This document shows positions 10,112 to 19,086 of a stretch of DNA of 64,000 nucleotides, in pieces. The stretch's first letter is position 1; every line of letters begins with the position of its first letter. Both the position numbers and the translations under genes were made by a program. The stretch is from an uncultured Alistipes sp. GTDB lineage: Bacteria; Bacteroidota; Bacteroidia; Bacteroidales; Rikenellaceae. Where the stretch lies: assembly GCA_910584485.1 (NCBI GenBank), contig CAJUAV010000003.1:124001-188000 (forward strand), given 5' to 3'. The notes under the pieces were generated by a model. The model was not told the DNA's origin, made no database searches, and was given only the letters and a program-made list of their open reading frames with translations.

Positions 10112-12238
10112 CTATTTCACAATCTCCATCTCATCGAGCAGCCAGCCCGCACCCGCGAACTTGTCGATGATGAAGAGGACATAGCGGGCATCCACGGCGA
10201 TGCAGCGCTGCAATTCGGGTTCGAACGCCACGTCGCCCGACATCGCCTCCCAGTTGCCGTCGAAGGCCAGACCGATCAGCTCGCCGCGTCCGTTCAGCAC
10301 GGGCGAACCCGAGTTGCCGCCCGTGATATCGAGGTTCGCCAGGAAGCAGGTGACCAGCTCGCCCCGCTCGTCGGCATAGCGGCCGAAGTCGCGCGCGGCG
10401 TAGAGCGCCTTGAGCTTTTCGGGCACCGTGAACTCGATCGGGTTCTTCGGGTCCTCCTTCTCCATGACGCCTTTCAGAGTCGTATAGTAGTTGTAACGGA
10501 TGCCGTCGGCGGGGCTGTAGGGCAGCACGTTGCCGTAGGTGAGGCGGATCGTGAAGTTGGCATCCGAGGCCCACGCCTTTTTCGGATGTTGCAGCATGAG
10601 GCCCGCGATGTACTTGCGGTGTCCCTCGGCATACTGCGGTGCCAGCGGTTCGAGCCGGCCCGCCAGTTCGAGGTACTTCGCGCGGACCGAATTGTAGAGC
10701 TTCACCGCGGGATCGGCCGCCGCCTTTTCAGGCGTGTACTCCTTCAGCAGCGCCTCGAGCTTCTCGGGAGCGGTAAAGGCGGAACGATCGTAGAGGTCAT
10801 CGACGAAGCGGTCGATATCGCCGCCGAACTCGCCGTCGATCGTCTCGGCATAGAACGAGGGGAGCGACGCCATGTTTTCGCGGGCGATCTGCAACATGCG
10901 CTTCGCCACACGGCGGTCCGTCGGCGCGTCGAAATCCTTGTACAGCGCGGCGGCGCGGGCCGTCAACTTCGCAGGATCGACCGTCTCCTTCGTCTTGCCC
11001 CCTTCGGTCACCATCGAGGCGAACGAGAGCAGCTCGACGGCGCGCAGCATCGACTCGGAGAGGTATTGCAGGTCGGCACGGGCGGCGCGACCCTTCGCGA
11101 CGTACGACTCGATCTTGTCGAGCGCCGTCACGTATCCCTCCTCAAGGACGGTATTGGCGACCGCCCAGTTGCGGAACGACTCCTCCTGCGCCGCCTTGCG
11201 GGCACGGACGTTCAGCCGCTCGATGCCGCGCGACATGCCGATCGAGTTCTTCCAGTAGTTCGACGACGAGGCGTATTTCGAGGCGTACTGGATACGTACG
11301 CGGTCGCTGGCGGCCATCTGCTCGGCCAGGATCCGCTGGCGCTCGCCGCGGATGAAGATGCGCTGCGGATTGTCGACCTCCAGCATGTAGTCGATTTCCG
11401 AAGAGGTCATGTAGCGCTGCGTCGAGCCCGGGAAGCCCATCACCATGGCGAAGTCGCCCTCCTTGACACCGGCGAGCGATACCTTGAGGTATTTCTCGGC
11501 GCGATAGGGGCGGTTTTCGGGCGAATAGTCGGCGGGGCGGTTATCGGGACCCGCATAGACGCGGAAGATCGAAAAATCGCCCGTATGACGCGGCCACATC
11601 CAGTTGTCCGTGTCGCCGCCGAACTTGCCGATCGACTGCGGCGGGGTGCCCACCAGGCGGACGTCGGTGTAGACCTCCAGCACGAAGGCGAAGAACTGGT
11701 TCTGTCCGAAGAAGGGACGCACGATCACCTCCATGCCGGGGTGCTCCTTTTCGAGGCGCTCGACGACCCCCTTGATGTTTTCGTTCGCGATGCGCGAGAA
11801 CTCGGCCTGGCCCGCAGTCGAAGGGATGTCGCCGACCACCTCGGACGTGACGTCGGCGATGCGGCGCACGAAGCGCACCTGAAGCCCGGGAGCGGGGAGC
11901 TCCTCGCGATTCGACATCGCCCAGAAGCCGTTCTTGAGGTAGTCGTGTTCGACCGACGAGAGGGACTGGATCGCTCCGAAACCGCAATGGTGGTTCGTGA
12001 AGAGCAAACCTTCGGGCGAGACGATCTCACCCGTACAGCCGCCGCCGAAAATGACCACGGCATCTTTGAGCGAGGAGCGGTTCATCGAGTAGATCTCCTC
12101 GGCCGAGAGGCGGCACCCCTTGGCCTTCATATCTTTCGCATTCATCTTCTGCAGGTAGGGAAGCATCCACATTCCCTCGTCGGCCAGGGCCGAGACGGCG
12201 ACCGACAGGGCGATCGCCAGCGTTAACAAGCGTTTCAT
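10112..12238 (-). CDS. S46 family serine dipeptidyl peptidase, DPP7-like
   Basis: A 708-residue exported peptidase (signal peptide MKRLLTLAIALSVAVSALA) that removes dipeptides from oligopeptide N-termini in the periplasm, feeding amino-acid catabolism. The chymotrypsin-like double barrel carries TNHHCGFG (H83/H84) and the nucleophile S643 in GNSGSPV. Eighteen residues after the serine is G661 in FDGNWEAMSG. At this position family members with Gly (DPP7 type) prefer hydrophobic P1 residues, while those with Arg (DPP11 type) prefer Asp or Glu, so a DPP7-like specificity is inferred. It stands alone, with repeat-filled gaps on both sides. Confidence 0.94.
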   Translation of the reverse strand: MKRLLTLAIALSVAVSALADEGMWMLPYLQKMNAKDMKAKGCRLSAEEIYSMNRSSLKDAVVIFGGGCTGEIVSPEGLLFTNHHCGFGAIQSLSSVEHDYLKNGFWAMSNREELPAPGLQVRFVRRIADVTSEVVGDIPSTAGQAEFSRIANENIKGVVERLEKEHPGMEVIVRPFFGQNQFFAFVLEVYTDVRLVGTPPQSIGKFGGDTDNWMWPRHTGDFSIFRVYAGPDNRPADYSPENRPYRAEKYLKVSLAGVKEGDFAMVMGFPGSTQRYMTSSEIDYMLEVDNPQRIFIRGERQRILAEQMAASDRVRIQYASKYASSSNYWKNSIGMSRGIERLNVRARKAAQEESFRNWAVANTVLEEGYVTALDKIESYVAKGRAARADLQYLSESMLRAVELLSFASMVTEGGKTKETVDPAKLTARAAALYKDFDAPTDRRVAKRMLQIARENMASLPSFYAETIDGEFGGDIDRFVDDLYDRSAFTAPEKLEALLKEYTPEKAAADPAVKLYNSVRAKYLELAGRLEPLAPQYAEGHRKYIAGLMLQHPKKAWASDANFTIRLTYGNVLPYSPADGIRYNYYTTLKGVMEKEDPKNPIEFTVPEKLKALYAARDFGRYADERGELVTCFLANLDITGGNSGSPVLNGRGELIGLAFDGNWEAMSGDVAFEPELQRCIAVDARYVLFIIDKFAGAGWLLDEMEIVK

Positions 12239-12618
12239 GGGTCAATATTACATATAAGTTCGTTATCGGTCGTTTTTCGGGTCGGCGCTTGCGAAAGTCC
12301 TGCACGCGCAAGCGTTGCGGGCCTTCGCAGGGGCGAAGCTCCGGCCTGCCGCACGCAAGTGCGATCTGTTTGCGGCCCGCAGCCGAGCGGAGGGACTTGC
12401 GATCTTTCGCAGCAGCCGGCTGCTGCGGGCTGCCGACGTCTGCAACGTCGATTCCGCAACATCCTCCGCGAAGGATGCACCGAATGCGCGCGACAGCGCG
12501 GCGGGCCGAAGCCTCCCCCCCGCGGAGGCACGCAGTTTCGACAAACATGCGTGTCCTCCGCAGGCTTCGCCCCGAACCGGGATCCCTCCCCCAATTTTTA
12601 ATTTTTCATTCTCAATTT
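12239..12618. repeat. Intergenic modules (mixed orientation) plus AT-rich tail
   Basis: No gene is seen in this 380-bp gap. A B-type module (about 12290-12360) and a C-type module (about 12370-12465) are in minus orientation. An A-type module (about 12485-12570) with a GCGC-GACA-GCGC hairpin is in plus orientation. At the nadA end an AT-rich tract (about 12593-12625) made of AATTTTT-like heptads runs into the last nadA codons and is followed by a C run. The same tract, C run and module arrangement recurs near 45240. Confidence 0.7.
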
Positions 12619-13572
12619 TTAATTCTTCCTCCCGACGGCGATCATGTTCCGGATCGACCGCTCGGCGGCGCGCCGCACCTCCTCGTCCAGCCGGATCTCG
12701 GGCTCCATGCGCTCCAGCGTCGAGCAGATGTTTTCGAGCGTCACCATCTTCATGTAGCGGCAGTTGTTGCAGCCGCACGTTTCGTCGTCGGGGGGCGCGG
12801 GGATGAAGCGCTTCGCGGGGAAGCGCTTGCGCATCTCGGCCAGGATCCCCGCCTCGGTCACCACGATGAACTCCTCGGCCGTCGAGCGGCCGCAGTAGTC
12901 GAGAATCGCCGCCGTCGACCCGACGAAATCGGCCGCTTCGACGATGTAAGCGCGGCATTCGGGGTGGGCCACCACCTCGGCCGCGGGGTGTTCCCGCTTC
13001 AGCGCCAGCAGTTTTTCGAGCGAAAACTCCTCGTGCACGTGGCAGGCGCCGTCCCAGAGCACCATGTTGTCGCGTCCCGTCAGCTTCTTTATATAGGAGC
13101 CGAGGTTGCGGTCGGGGGCAAAGATCACGGGACGGTCGGCAGGGATCGACTCGACCACCTGCAGGGCGTTCGACGAGGTGCAGCAGATATCCGTGAGCGC
13201 CTTCACACCGACCGTCGTATTGACATAGGAGACCACCGTGTGATCGGGGTAGCGCGCCTTGAAACGGGCGAAATCGGCTGCATCGCACGACGCGGCGAGC
13301 GAGCATCCCGCCTCGGGGCAGGGGATGAGCACCGTTTTGTCGGGGCAGAGGACCTTGGCCGTCTCGGCCATGAAGTGGACCCCCGCGAAGAGGATCACCT
13401 CGGCGTCGACCGACTGCGCCTGCACGGCGAGGGCCAGCGAGTCGCCCAGGAAATCGGCGACCTCCTGCACCTCGGGCGTCGTATAGTAGTGCGCCAGGAT
13501 GACGGCGCGGCGTTCGCGCTTGAGCTCGGCGATCCGCCGGCGAAGGGCGTCGGAGTTTTCGACGGTGTGCAT
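12619..13572 (-). CDS. nadA: Quinolinate synthase A
   Basis: A 317-residue [4Fe-4S] enzyme that condenses iminoaspartate with dihydroxyacetone phosphate to quinolinate in de novo NAD synthesis. The triplicated fold shows AHYYTTPEVQEVADF near the N-terminus, VVSYVNTTVGVKAL, AHPEC and the cluster-binding region DETCGCNNCRYMKM. The cysteines expected as cluster ligands lie in ICCTSSN, HPEC and the C-terminal CGCNNC region. nadB and nadC are not adjacent. The start faces the AT-rich candidate origin. The final codons (K-N-stop) lie inside an AT-rich repeat tract. Confidence 0.96.
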   Translation of the reverse strand: MHTVENSDALRRRIAELKRERRAVILAHYYTTPEVQEVADFLGDSLALAVQAQSVDAEVILFAGVHFMAETAKVLCPDKTVLIPCPEAGCSLAASCDAADFARFKARYPDHTVVSYVNTTVGVKALTDICCTSSNALQVVESIPADRPVIFAPDRNLGSYIKKLTGRDNMVLWDGACHVHEEFSLEKLLALKREHPAAEVVAHPECRAYIVEAADFVGSTAAILDYCGRSTAEEFIVVTEAGILAEMRKRFPAKRFIPAPPDDETCGCNNCRYMKMVTLENICSTLERMEPEIRLDEEVRRAAERSIRNMIAVGRKN

Positions 13573-13969
13573 GTCGTTTTCTTTTTTTTATTTTAATAAC
13601 TAATTAATCAATATAAAAAAGAGTAAAAAGAAAGGGTGTCGACAATGTCGATAACTCGCGGTGCGTTTCGGTTATCGACTTTTCGTCGTTGCGGCTGTCG
13701 ATCGCCGATTGCTGCAACGGGCCTCCTTTCAGGCGGTCGGTCGGAGTTTTCGACCGGTGTTCATATCTTTTTCCACATTTCCACAGCCTCTCTTTGTCAA
13801 CAAACGCGGCCCGAAAGCGGTTCTTATCCGCTACAGAAAAAAACGAAAACTTTTTTTGGATTTTTCCGTCGGGCGGCCATACGCGCTTCGATCGCAGAAA
13901 AGCAAGGGAAAAGAGTGAAAAGTTGTCATGCGGTTATCGACCGTTCGTGAACCTGTTGTCAACCCTTTT
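13573..13969. other. Candidate replication origin (DnaA-box cluster, AT-rich block)
   Basis: A 397-bp non-coding gap quite unlike the other gaps, which are GC-rich repeats. The AT-rich block at about 13575-13635 could be the unwinding element. DnaA-box-like 9-mers are TTATCGACA (13646-13654, minus), TTATCGACT (13672-13680), TTTTCCACA (13769-13777), ATTTCCACA (13777-13785), TTATCCGCT (13824-13832) and TTATCGACC (13934-13942). TTGTCAAC occurs at 13794 and 13956. A TTTTCCCACA lies just beyond, inside the end of mrp. Two parS sites lie 7 kb away. None of the boxes is the perfect TTATCCACA, so this is a candidate. Confidence 0.45.
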
Positions 13970-15022
13970 TCAACCGTTTTTCATCACTTTTCCCACAATG
14001 CGGTCGGCAATGGCGCGGTAGCGTTCGCCTACGCGGGGATCGATGGCGGCGGCGGGATGACCCTCGTCGCCCCCCTCCATGATCGAGCGGATGATCGGAA
14101 TTTCGCCCAGAAACTCCACGCCGTACTCCTCGGCCACGCGGCGGGCGCCGCCGCGACCGAAGAGGTAATAGCGGTTGTCAGGCAGCTCCTCGGGGGTGAA
14201 CCACGCCATGTTCTCGATGACGCCCGCCAGCGGGATCTTCACCTGCTCGTTGCGGAACATCTCGATGCCGCGCACGACGTCGGCCACGGCCATCTGCTGC
14301 GGCGTCGAGACGATCACCGCGGCGTCGATCTTCAGCTCGCCGATGATCGACAGATGGATGTCGCCCGTGCCGGGGGGCAGGTCGCAGACGAGGAAGTCGA
14401 GCGCCCCCCACTGCGTCTGGTGTATCATCTGCTTCAGGGCGTTCGTCGCCATGGCGCCGCGCCAGAGCAGCGCATCGGTCGGTCGGATGAAGAAGCCGAT
14501 CGACATGAGGCGGATCTCCTGCGCCACGGCGGGGACGATGCGGTCCGTGCCATCGACCTCGACGGCGTCGGGTACGTATCCCTCGACCCCGAACATCTTG
14601 GGCTGCGAGGGGCCGTAGATATCGGCGTCGAGCAGGCCGACGCGGAAGCCGAGGTCGCGCAGCGCCACGGCGAGGTTCGCCGCGACGGTCGATTTGCCGA
14701 CGCCCCCCTTGCCCGAGGCGACGGCGATGATGCGCGTGATGTCGCCCGTGGTGGTCTGCTCTTTGAGGTCGGGACGAGGCGCCGTGCCCCCCTCGCGCAC
14801 CACGACGAGCGTTTTGGCGGCGGGGAAATGGTCGGCCAGCAGCCGTTCGACGGTATTCTTGATCTTGACGGCGAAGGGATCGCGTCCCTTCGGAAAACGC
14901 AGCGTGACGGTGATGGCGGCCTCCGACGCGGCGATGCGTTCGACGATGCCGCCCGCGACGATATCGGCCCCCGTTTCGGGGTGGACGACGCCCGAAAGCA
15001 GCTTTCTGATCTGTTCTTCCAT
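13970..15022 (-). CDS. mrp: Mrp/ApbC family iron-sulfur cluster carrier ATPase
   Basis: A 350-residue P-loop ATPase that transfers Fe-S clusters to apoproteins in the cytoplasm. An N-terminal MIP18/DUF59 domain (about 1-90) precedes the Mrp core with the deviant Walker A GKGGVGKSTVAANLA, the LLDADIYGPSQPKMF stretch, and DLPPGTGDIHLS. The cluster-binding CxxC of many Mrp proteins is not seen: the GVIENMAWFTPEE segment lacks the cysteines, as in some Bacteroidota homologues. ATG 15022 fits the DUF59 start better than one nine codons upstream. A -7 box lies just upstream. Confidence 0.92.
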   Translation of the reverse strand: MEEQIRKLLSGVVHPETGADIVAGGIVERIAASEAAITVTLRFPKGRDPFAVKIKNTVERLLADHFPAAKTLVVVREGGTAPRPDLKEQTTTGDITRIIAVASGKGGVGKSTVAANLAVALRDLGFRVGLLDADIYGPSQPKMFGVEGYVPDAVEVDGTDRIVPAVAQEIRLMSIGFFIRPTDALLWRGAMATNALKQMIHQTQWGALDFLVCDLPPGTGDIHLSIIGELKIDAAVIVSTPQQMAVADVVRGIEMFRNEQVKIPLAGVIENMAWFTPEELPDNRYYLFGRGGARRVAEEYGVEFLGEIPIIRSIMEGGDEGHPAAAIDPRVGERYRAIADRIVGKVMKNG

Positions 15023-15046
15023 GACGAGGCTATGAATTACAAGGGA

Positions 15047-15054
15047 CAAAGGTA
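15047..15054 (-). promoter_or_regulatory. -7 promoter box for mrp
   Basis: On the minus strand this reads TACCTTTG, matching the Bacteroidota -7 consensus TAnnTTTG, 25 bp before the mrp start. No good -33 TTTG is seen at the ideal spacing. Confidence 0.6.
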
Positions 15055-15131
15055 GTGTAAAATTTCGTTAATAAATCAAGGTGTAGCGTTGAAATTTATC
15101 GAAAAACGATAAAGTATACAAATTCTTTTGC

Positions 15132-15139
15132 TATCTTTG
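15132..15139 (+). promoter_or_regulatory. -7 promoter box for sppA
   Basis: TATCTTTG matches TAnnTTTG and lies 31 bp before the sppA ATG. It is divergent from the mrp promoter, with about 80 bp of AT-rich sequence between them. The -33 box is poor. Confidence 0.65.
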
Positions 15140-15170
15140 TCGCAACGAAACAAACCAAATCATCCATACA

Positions 15171-16949
15171 ATGAAATTCATCAAGCTGTTTTTGGCGGGC
15201 CTGCTCGCATTCGTGGTCGGCTCGTTTGTGGTATCGATCCTCTGGATCGTCGTTCTGATCGGCATCGCGAGCGCGGGCGGCACGACCACCCTCGTCGAGA
15301 AGGGCTCCGTGCTCAAGATCGATCTTTCGGAGGTGATCGCCGACGCCCCCTCGACCGATCCCTTCGCCGGTTTCGACCTCTTGTCGATGCAGTCCACGCC
15401 GCAGCTCTCGCTGCTCGAGGCGGTGCGCGCCCTCGAGGCGGCCGCCGCGGACGAGCGCATCGACGGCATCTACCTGCGTTTCGACGGCGTGGGCGGCGTC
15501 GACGGGACGGCCGTGCTCGAAGAGCTGCGGGCGGCCCTCGAAGCCTTCAAGGAGAGCGGCAAATTCATCGTCGCCTACAACGAGACCTATACGCAGGGCG
15601 CCTACTACCTCGCCTCGGTCGCCGACCGTATCTACCTCCAGCCGCAGGGCGGCATGGATTGGTCGGGTCTCTCGTCGACGGTGATGTTCTACAAGGGGCT
15701 GCTCGACAAGCTCGACGTGAAGATGGAGGTCTTCCGTCCGACGATGTGCCGCTACAAGAGCGCCGTCGAGCCCTATATCATGACCAAGATGTCGCCCGAG
15801 AACCGCGCCCAGATGCAGGCGCTGGCCGATTCGATGTGGAAGACGATCAAGGAGGCCGTGTCGGCTTCGCGCGGCATCCCCGTCGAGGAGCTCGACCGCC
15901 TGGCCGACGCCCTCGCCGTGACGCTGCCCGAGGAGGCCGTCGCGCACAAGCTCGTCGACGGCGTGGCCTACGAGGACCAGATGAAGGAGCTGCTCGTCGA
16001 GGCGGGCGCTTCGACCGACAGCGACGACGAGCTGCGTTTCGTCACGCTGGGCGAATACGCCTCGCAGGTCGGAGGCGACCTGAAACACCTCTCGTCGCCC
16101 CAGGTGGCGCTCGTCTACGCCCAGGGCCAGATCGTCGACGGCTCGGGCAGCGGCAAACAGATCTTCGGCAACACGCTCGCCGCGCAGCTGCGCGAGCAGC
16201 GCCTCGACGACGAGGTGAAGGCCGTCGTGCTGCGCGTCAACTCGCCGGGCGGCAGCGCCCTCGCCTCGGACATCGTATGGCGCGAAATGGAGTTGCTGAA
16301 GGCCGAAAAACCGGTCATCGTCTCGATGGGTTCGTATGCCGCCAGCGGCGGGTACTACATCTCGGCCCCCGCCGACGCGATCGTGGCCGACAAGATGACC
16401 CTGACGGGTTCGATCGGCGTCTTCGGCATGTATCCCTACACGGTCGACGCCCTGAAGAACAAGCTGGGCATCACGATCGACGGCGTGAAGACGAACGCTT
16501 CGTCCGACATGGGGGCGATGAGTCCGCTCACCCCCGTCGAGCGGGCGACGATCATGCGCGGCGTGGACCGCGTCTACGAGACCTTCACGGGGCTCGTGGC
16601 CGAGGGGCGCAACCTGCCCCTGGAGCGGGTGCTCGAAATCGCCGGCGGCCGCGTATGGTCGGGCGAGGATGCGCTGCGAATCGGTCTGGTGGACGGCTGC
16701 GGCGGCCTGAAGACGGCCGTGGCGCTGGCGGCCGACAAGGCCGAGCTGGGCGAGGATTTCCGCCTCGTGGAGAAGATCGAGACCCCCTCGGGTTTCGCCG
16801 CCCTGCTGGCGGGCTTCTCGGCCCGCGTGAAGGCCTGCGTGCAGCGCTCCGAGCTCGAAAAGTTCGCCGAGGAGTATGCGGCGGTCGAGGAGGCCGTTTC
16901 GCAGCGCGGTCTGGTGATGTATTCGCCCGTTCGGGTCGAGCTGCGTTAG
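15171..16949 (+). CDS. sppA: Signal peptide peptidase SppA, long (67K) form
   Basis: A 592-residue membrane-anchored serine protease that degrades signal peptides left in the inner membrane. One N-terminal transmembrane helix (about residues 5-35) is followed by two ClpP/crotonase-like S49 domains. The general-base lysine K196 is in the first domain (RYKSAVEP) and the nucleophile S392 is in the second (GSYAASGGYYIS), as in E. coli SppA, where Lys and Ser come from different domains. It is the first gene of a tight operon: the DUF1593 gene starts four bases after its stop. Confidence 0.95.
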   Translation: MKFIKLFLAGLLAFVVGSFVVSILWIVVLIGIASAGGTTTLVEKGSVLKIDLSEVIADAPSTDPFAGFDLLSMQSTPQLSLLEAVRALEAAAADERIDGIYLRFDGVGGVDGTAVLEELRAALEAFKESGKFIVAYNETYTQGAYYLASVADRIYLQPQGGMDWSGLSSTVMFYKGLLDKLDVKMEVFRPTMCRYKSAVEPYIMTKMSPENRAQMQALADSMWKTIKEAVSASRGIPVEELDRLADALAVTLPEEAVAHKLVDGVAYEDQMKELLVEAGASTDSDDELRFVTLGEYASQVGGDLKHLSSPQVALVYAQGQIVDGSGSGKQIFGNTLAAQLREQRLDDEVKAVVLRVNSPGGSALASDIVWREMELLKAEKPVIVSMGSYAASGGYYISAPADAIVADKMTLTGSIGVFGMYPYTVDALKNKLGITIDGVKTNASSDMGAMSPLTPVERATIMRGVDRVYETFTGLVAEGRNLPLERVLEIAGGRVWSGEDALRIGLVDGCGGLKTAVALAADKAELGEDFRLVEKIETPSGFAALLAGFSARVKACVQRSELEKFAEEYAAVEEAVSQRGLVMYSPVRVELR

Positions 16950-16953
16950 TGCC

Positions 16954-18249
16954 GTGAAGAACCGCAATCTCTTCGCCGCGCTCTTCGCGGCGGCGCTTCT
17001 GGTCATGCTGCTCGGCCGCCATGCGGCGCAGGAGCAGGCACAGCCGCTGCCGCGCATCCTCGTCAGCACCGACATCGGCGGCACGGACCCCGACGACAAC
17101 CAGTCGATGGCCCACCTGCTGATGTTCAGCGACCGTTTCGAGATCGAAGGACTCGTCTCGTCGCCCTCCTACGGAACGGGCAGCAAGGAGGAGATCCTGC
17201 GCATGATCGACCTTTACGAACGCGATCTGCCCCGTCTGCGGGAGCGCTTTCCCGACCTGAAGAGCCCCGACGCCCTGCGCGCCGTGACGAAGCAGGGACG
17301 GCGGGGTGCGGCCCCCCTCTGCGGCTACGATGCGCCGACCGAGGGGTCGGAGCTGCTCGTGCGCTGCGCCCGCCGCGACGACGAAAGACCTCTCTACGTC
17401 CTCGTGTGGGGCGGTCTGGAGGATGTGGCGCAGGCGCTGCACGACGCGCCCGATATCGCGCCGCGCATCCGCGTCTACTGGATCGGCGGTCCGAACAAGA
17501 AGTGGAGCGTCAACAGCTACCTCTACCTCGTCGAGCACCACCCAGATCTGTGGATGATCGAGTGCAACGCCTCCTACCGCGGGTTCATCGCCGACAACCG
17601 CGATTCGTCGCGCTACCACACGGGATATTACGACTACGCGATCCGCGGGGCGGGTGCGCTCGGCGCCGATTTCGCCGACTACTACAAGGGAACAGTGAAG
17701 ATGGGCGACACCCCCTCGCTGCTCTACATGACGGGCGCCGACCCCGCCGATCCCGCGCACGGCGGCCCGGGCGGGCGCTTCGAAAAGCTCGCCTTTTCGC
17801 CCCGCACGATCTTCCGCCGCGCGACGACCGCGCAGGATACGGTGGCGCTCTACTCGGTCGTCGACTGGCGCTTCGAAGGCCCCGTCATCGACCGCCCCGT
17901 CGGGACCCCTGTGCTGACGGCCGAAATCGATCGCCAGACGTGGGAGGGGTACTACCTCGGCGAGGGCCGCTATACGCTGCGCTACGCTCCCAAGGGGCCC
18001 GCCTCGCTGACCTATCGGATCCGCTCGGAGATCGCAGCCCTCGACGGACTGGAGGGGGCCTTCACCGTCTGCGGCGCGTGGCCCGGCGTGCGCACCGCGG
18101 AGAGCTTCCCGCTCGGCGGGAGCTGGTGGACCGACTGCGCCGATCCGGCCCTCTTCGGGGGGCCGTGGCACGGTTTCCGCACGGTGGCCGACCACCGCGA
18201 AGCGGTGCTCGAGGAGTGGGCCGCACGGTGGAACGCATTGAAAGAGTAA
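16954..18249 (+). CDS. DUF1593 nucleoside-hydrolase-like secreted protein
   Basis: A 431-residue exported protein (hydrophobic N-terminus FAALFAAALLVMLLG) with the DUF1593 fold. The Ca-binding-type start ILVSTDIGGTDPDDNQSMAH resembles the DTD(I/L)GxDxDD motif of nucleoside hydrolases. It also has LVSSPSYGTGSKEEIL and IRVYWIGGPNKKWS. Family members occur with polysaccharide-degrading genes in Bacteroidota; the substrate is unknown. GTG 16954 is the only start that keeps the signal sequence terminal. It is co-transcribed with sppA and queD by spacing, with no obvious metabolic link. Confidence 0.85.
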   Translation: MKNRNLFAALFAAALLVMLLGRHAAQEQAQPLPRILVSTDIGGTDPDDNQSMAHLLMFSDRFEIEGLVSSPSYGTGSKEEILRMIDLYERDLPRLRERFPDLKSPDALRAVTKQGRRGAAPLCGYDAPTEGSELLVRCARRDDERPLYVLVWGGLEDVAQALHDAPDIAPRIRVYWIGGPNKKWSVNSYLYLVEHHPDLWMIECNASYRGFIADNRDSSRYHTGYYDYAIRGAGALGADFADYYKGTVKMGDTPSLLYMTGADPADPAHGGPGGRFEKLAFSPRTIFRRATTAQDTVALYSVVDWRFEGPVIDRPVGTPVLTAEIDRQTWEGYYLGEGRYTLRYAPKGPASLTYRIRSEIAALDGLEGAFTVCGAWPGVRTAESFPLGGSWWTDCADPALFGGPWHGFRTVADHREAVLEEWAARWNALKE

Positions 18250-18262
18250 AAAAGAGTTGTCT

Positions 18263-18715
18263 ATGTCCGTGATTCGACTGACCAAAGAATTTTCCTTCGA
18301 AGCGGCCCATGCGCTGGGGGGCTACGACGGCCCCTGCCGCGAAATACACGGCCACTCGTACCGCCTCTTCGTGACGGTCAAGGGGAGCCCCTCGACCGAC
18401 GAGGAGGATCCCAAACAGGGGATGGTCCTCGATTTCGGCCTGCTGAAACGGATCGTCGGCGAGGAGATTGTCTCGCGCTTCGACCACGCGCTGGTGCTGC
18501 GCTCGAACGTCGACGCCGAATTGCGCCGCGTGCTGGGCGAACGCTTCGGCAACGTGGTGACGGTCGACTACCAGCCCACCTGCGAACACATGCTCGCCGA
18601 TTTCGCCCGCCGCCTGATCCGCCGCCTCCCCGCAGGGGTGACGCTGCATGCGCTGCGCCTGCACGAAACGGCCACCTCCTATGCGGAGTGGTTCGCCGAA
18701 GACAATCCCTGTTGA
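18263..18715 (+). CDS. queD: 6-carboxy-tetrahydropterin synthase QueD (PTPS family)
   Basis: A 150-residue T-fold zinc enzyme converting dihydroneopterin triphosphate to 6-carboxytetrahydropterin in the queuosine precursor pathway. Zinc histidines are in EAAHAL and IHGHSY; the catalytic cysteine is in GPCREIHGH; FDHALVL and the C-terminal LHETATSYAEW complete the site. ATG 18263 is preferred over a TTG two codons earlier. It lies 13 bp after the DUF1593 gene. queA, from the end of the same pathway, lies 10 kb downstream in another operon. Confidence 0.93.
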   Translation: MSVIRLTKEFSFEAAHALGGYDGPCREIHGHSYRLFVTVKGSPSTDEEDPKQGMVLDFGLLKRIVGEEIVSRFDHALVLRSNVDAELRRVLGERFGNVVTVDYQPTCEHMLADFARRLIRRLPAGVTLHALRLHETATSYAEWFAEDNPC

Positions 18716-19086
18716 GGGGAGGCCGGCCGAACGGGAGATCGCATGCAGGGCGGCCGCAATCCGTATAGGCGGTCTCTGACGTAAAACGCCGTTTTAACGG
18801 CGTGCCGTTCGCCGGCGCCCCCTGCGGCGGACGGCAGGAAAGCGTCAGGCCGCTCCCTGCTCGTCCTGCCGCCGCCGTCGAACTTGCGACATTGGCGGGC
18901 CGAAGCCTGCGGAGTGCAGTTCTGCGCATGCGTGCACTCCGCAGGCTTCGCCCCGCACGAGTTCGCGTAACAGTGCGTGCGCTTCGCCCGCCGCGGCCCG
19001 ATAGAAGCCCTGCCGCCGCCGCACGGTCGCTCCGCCCGATGCCGCCGCCTTTTCCGCCCATAAACCGAACAACCGCTTTACACACG
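18716..19086. repeat. Intergenic D-type module and long palindrome before polA
   Basis: No gene is seen in this 371-bp gap. A D-type module in plus orientation spans about 18800-18890 (GTGCCGTTCGCCG with internal CGGCAGG and distal GCCGCCGTCGAAC). It is followed by an A-like module reduced to a simple hairpin: CGAAGCCTGCGGAGTGCA (18901-18918) pairs without mismatch with 18933-18950 around a 14-nt loop. A fragment of the GAGTTCGCG tail follows. No promoter box for polA was found. Confidence 0.7.

Noticed and set aside
12235..12594. Small proteins encoded in the module-filled gaps (here and at 22, 30, 40, 45 and 63 kb)
   Set aside because: The frames derive from the repeats, exist on both strands and are not maintained between copies. 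They have no start context or family signature.
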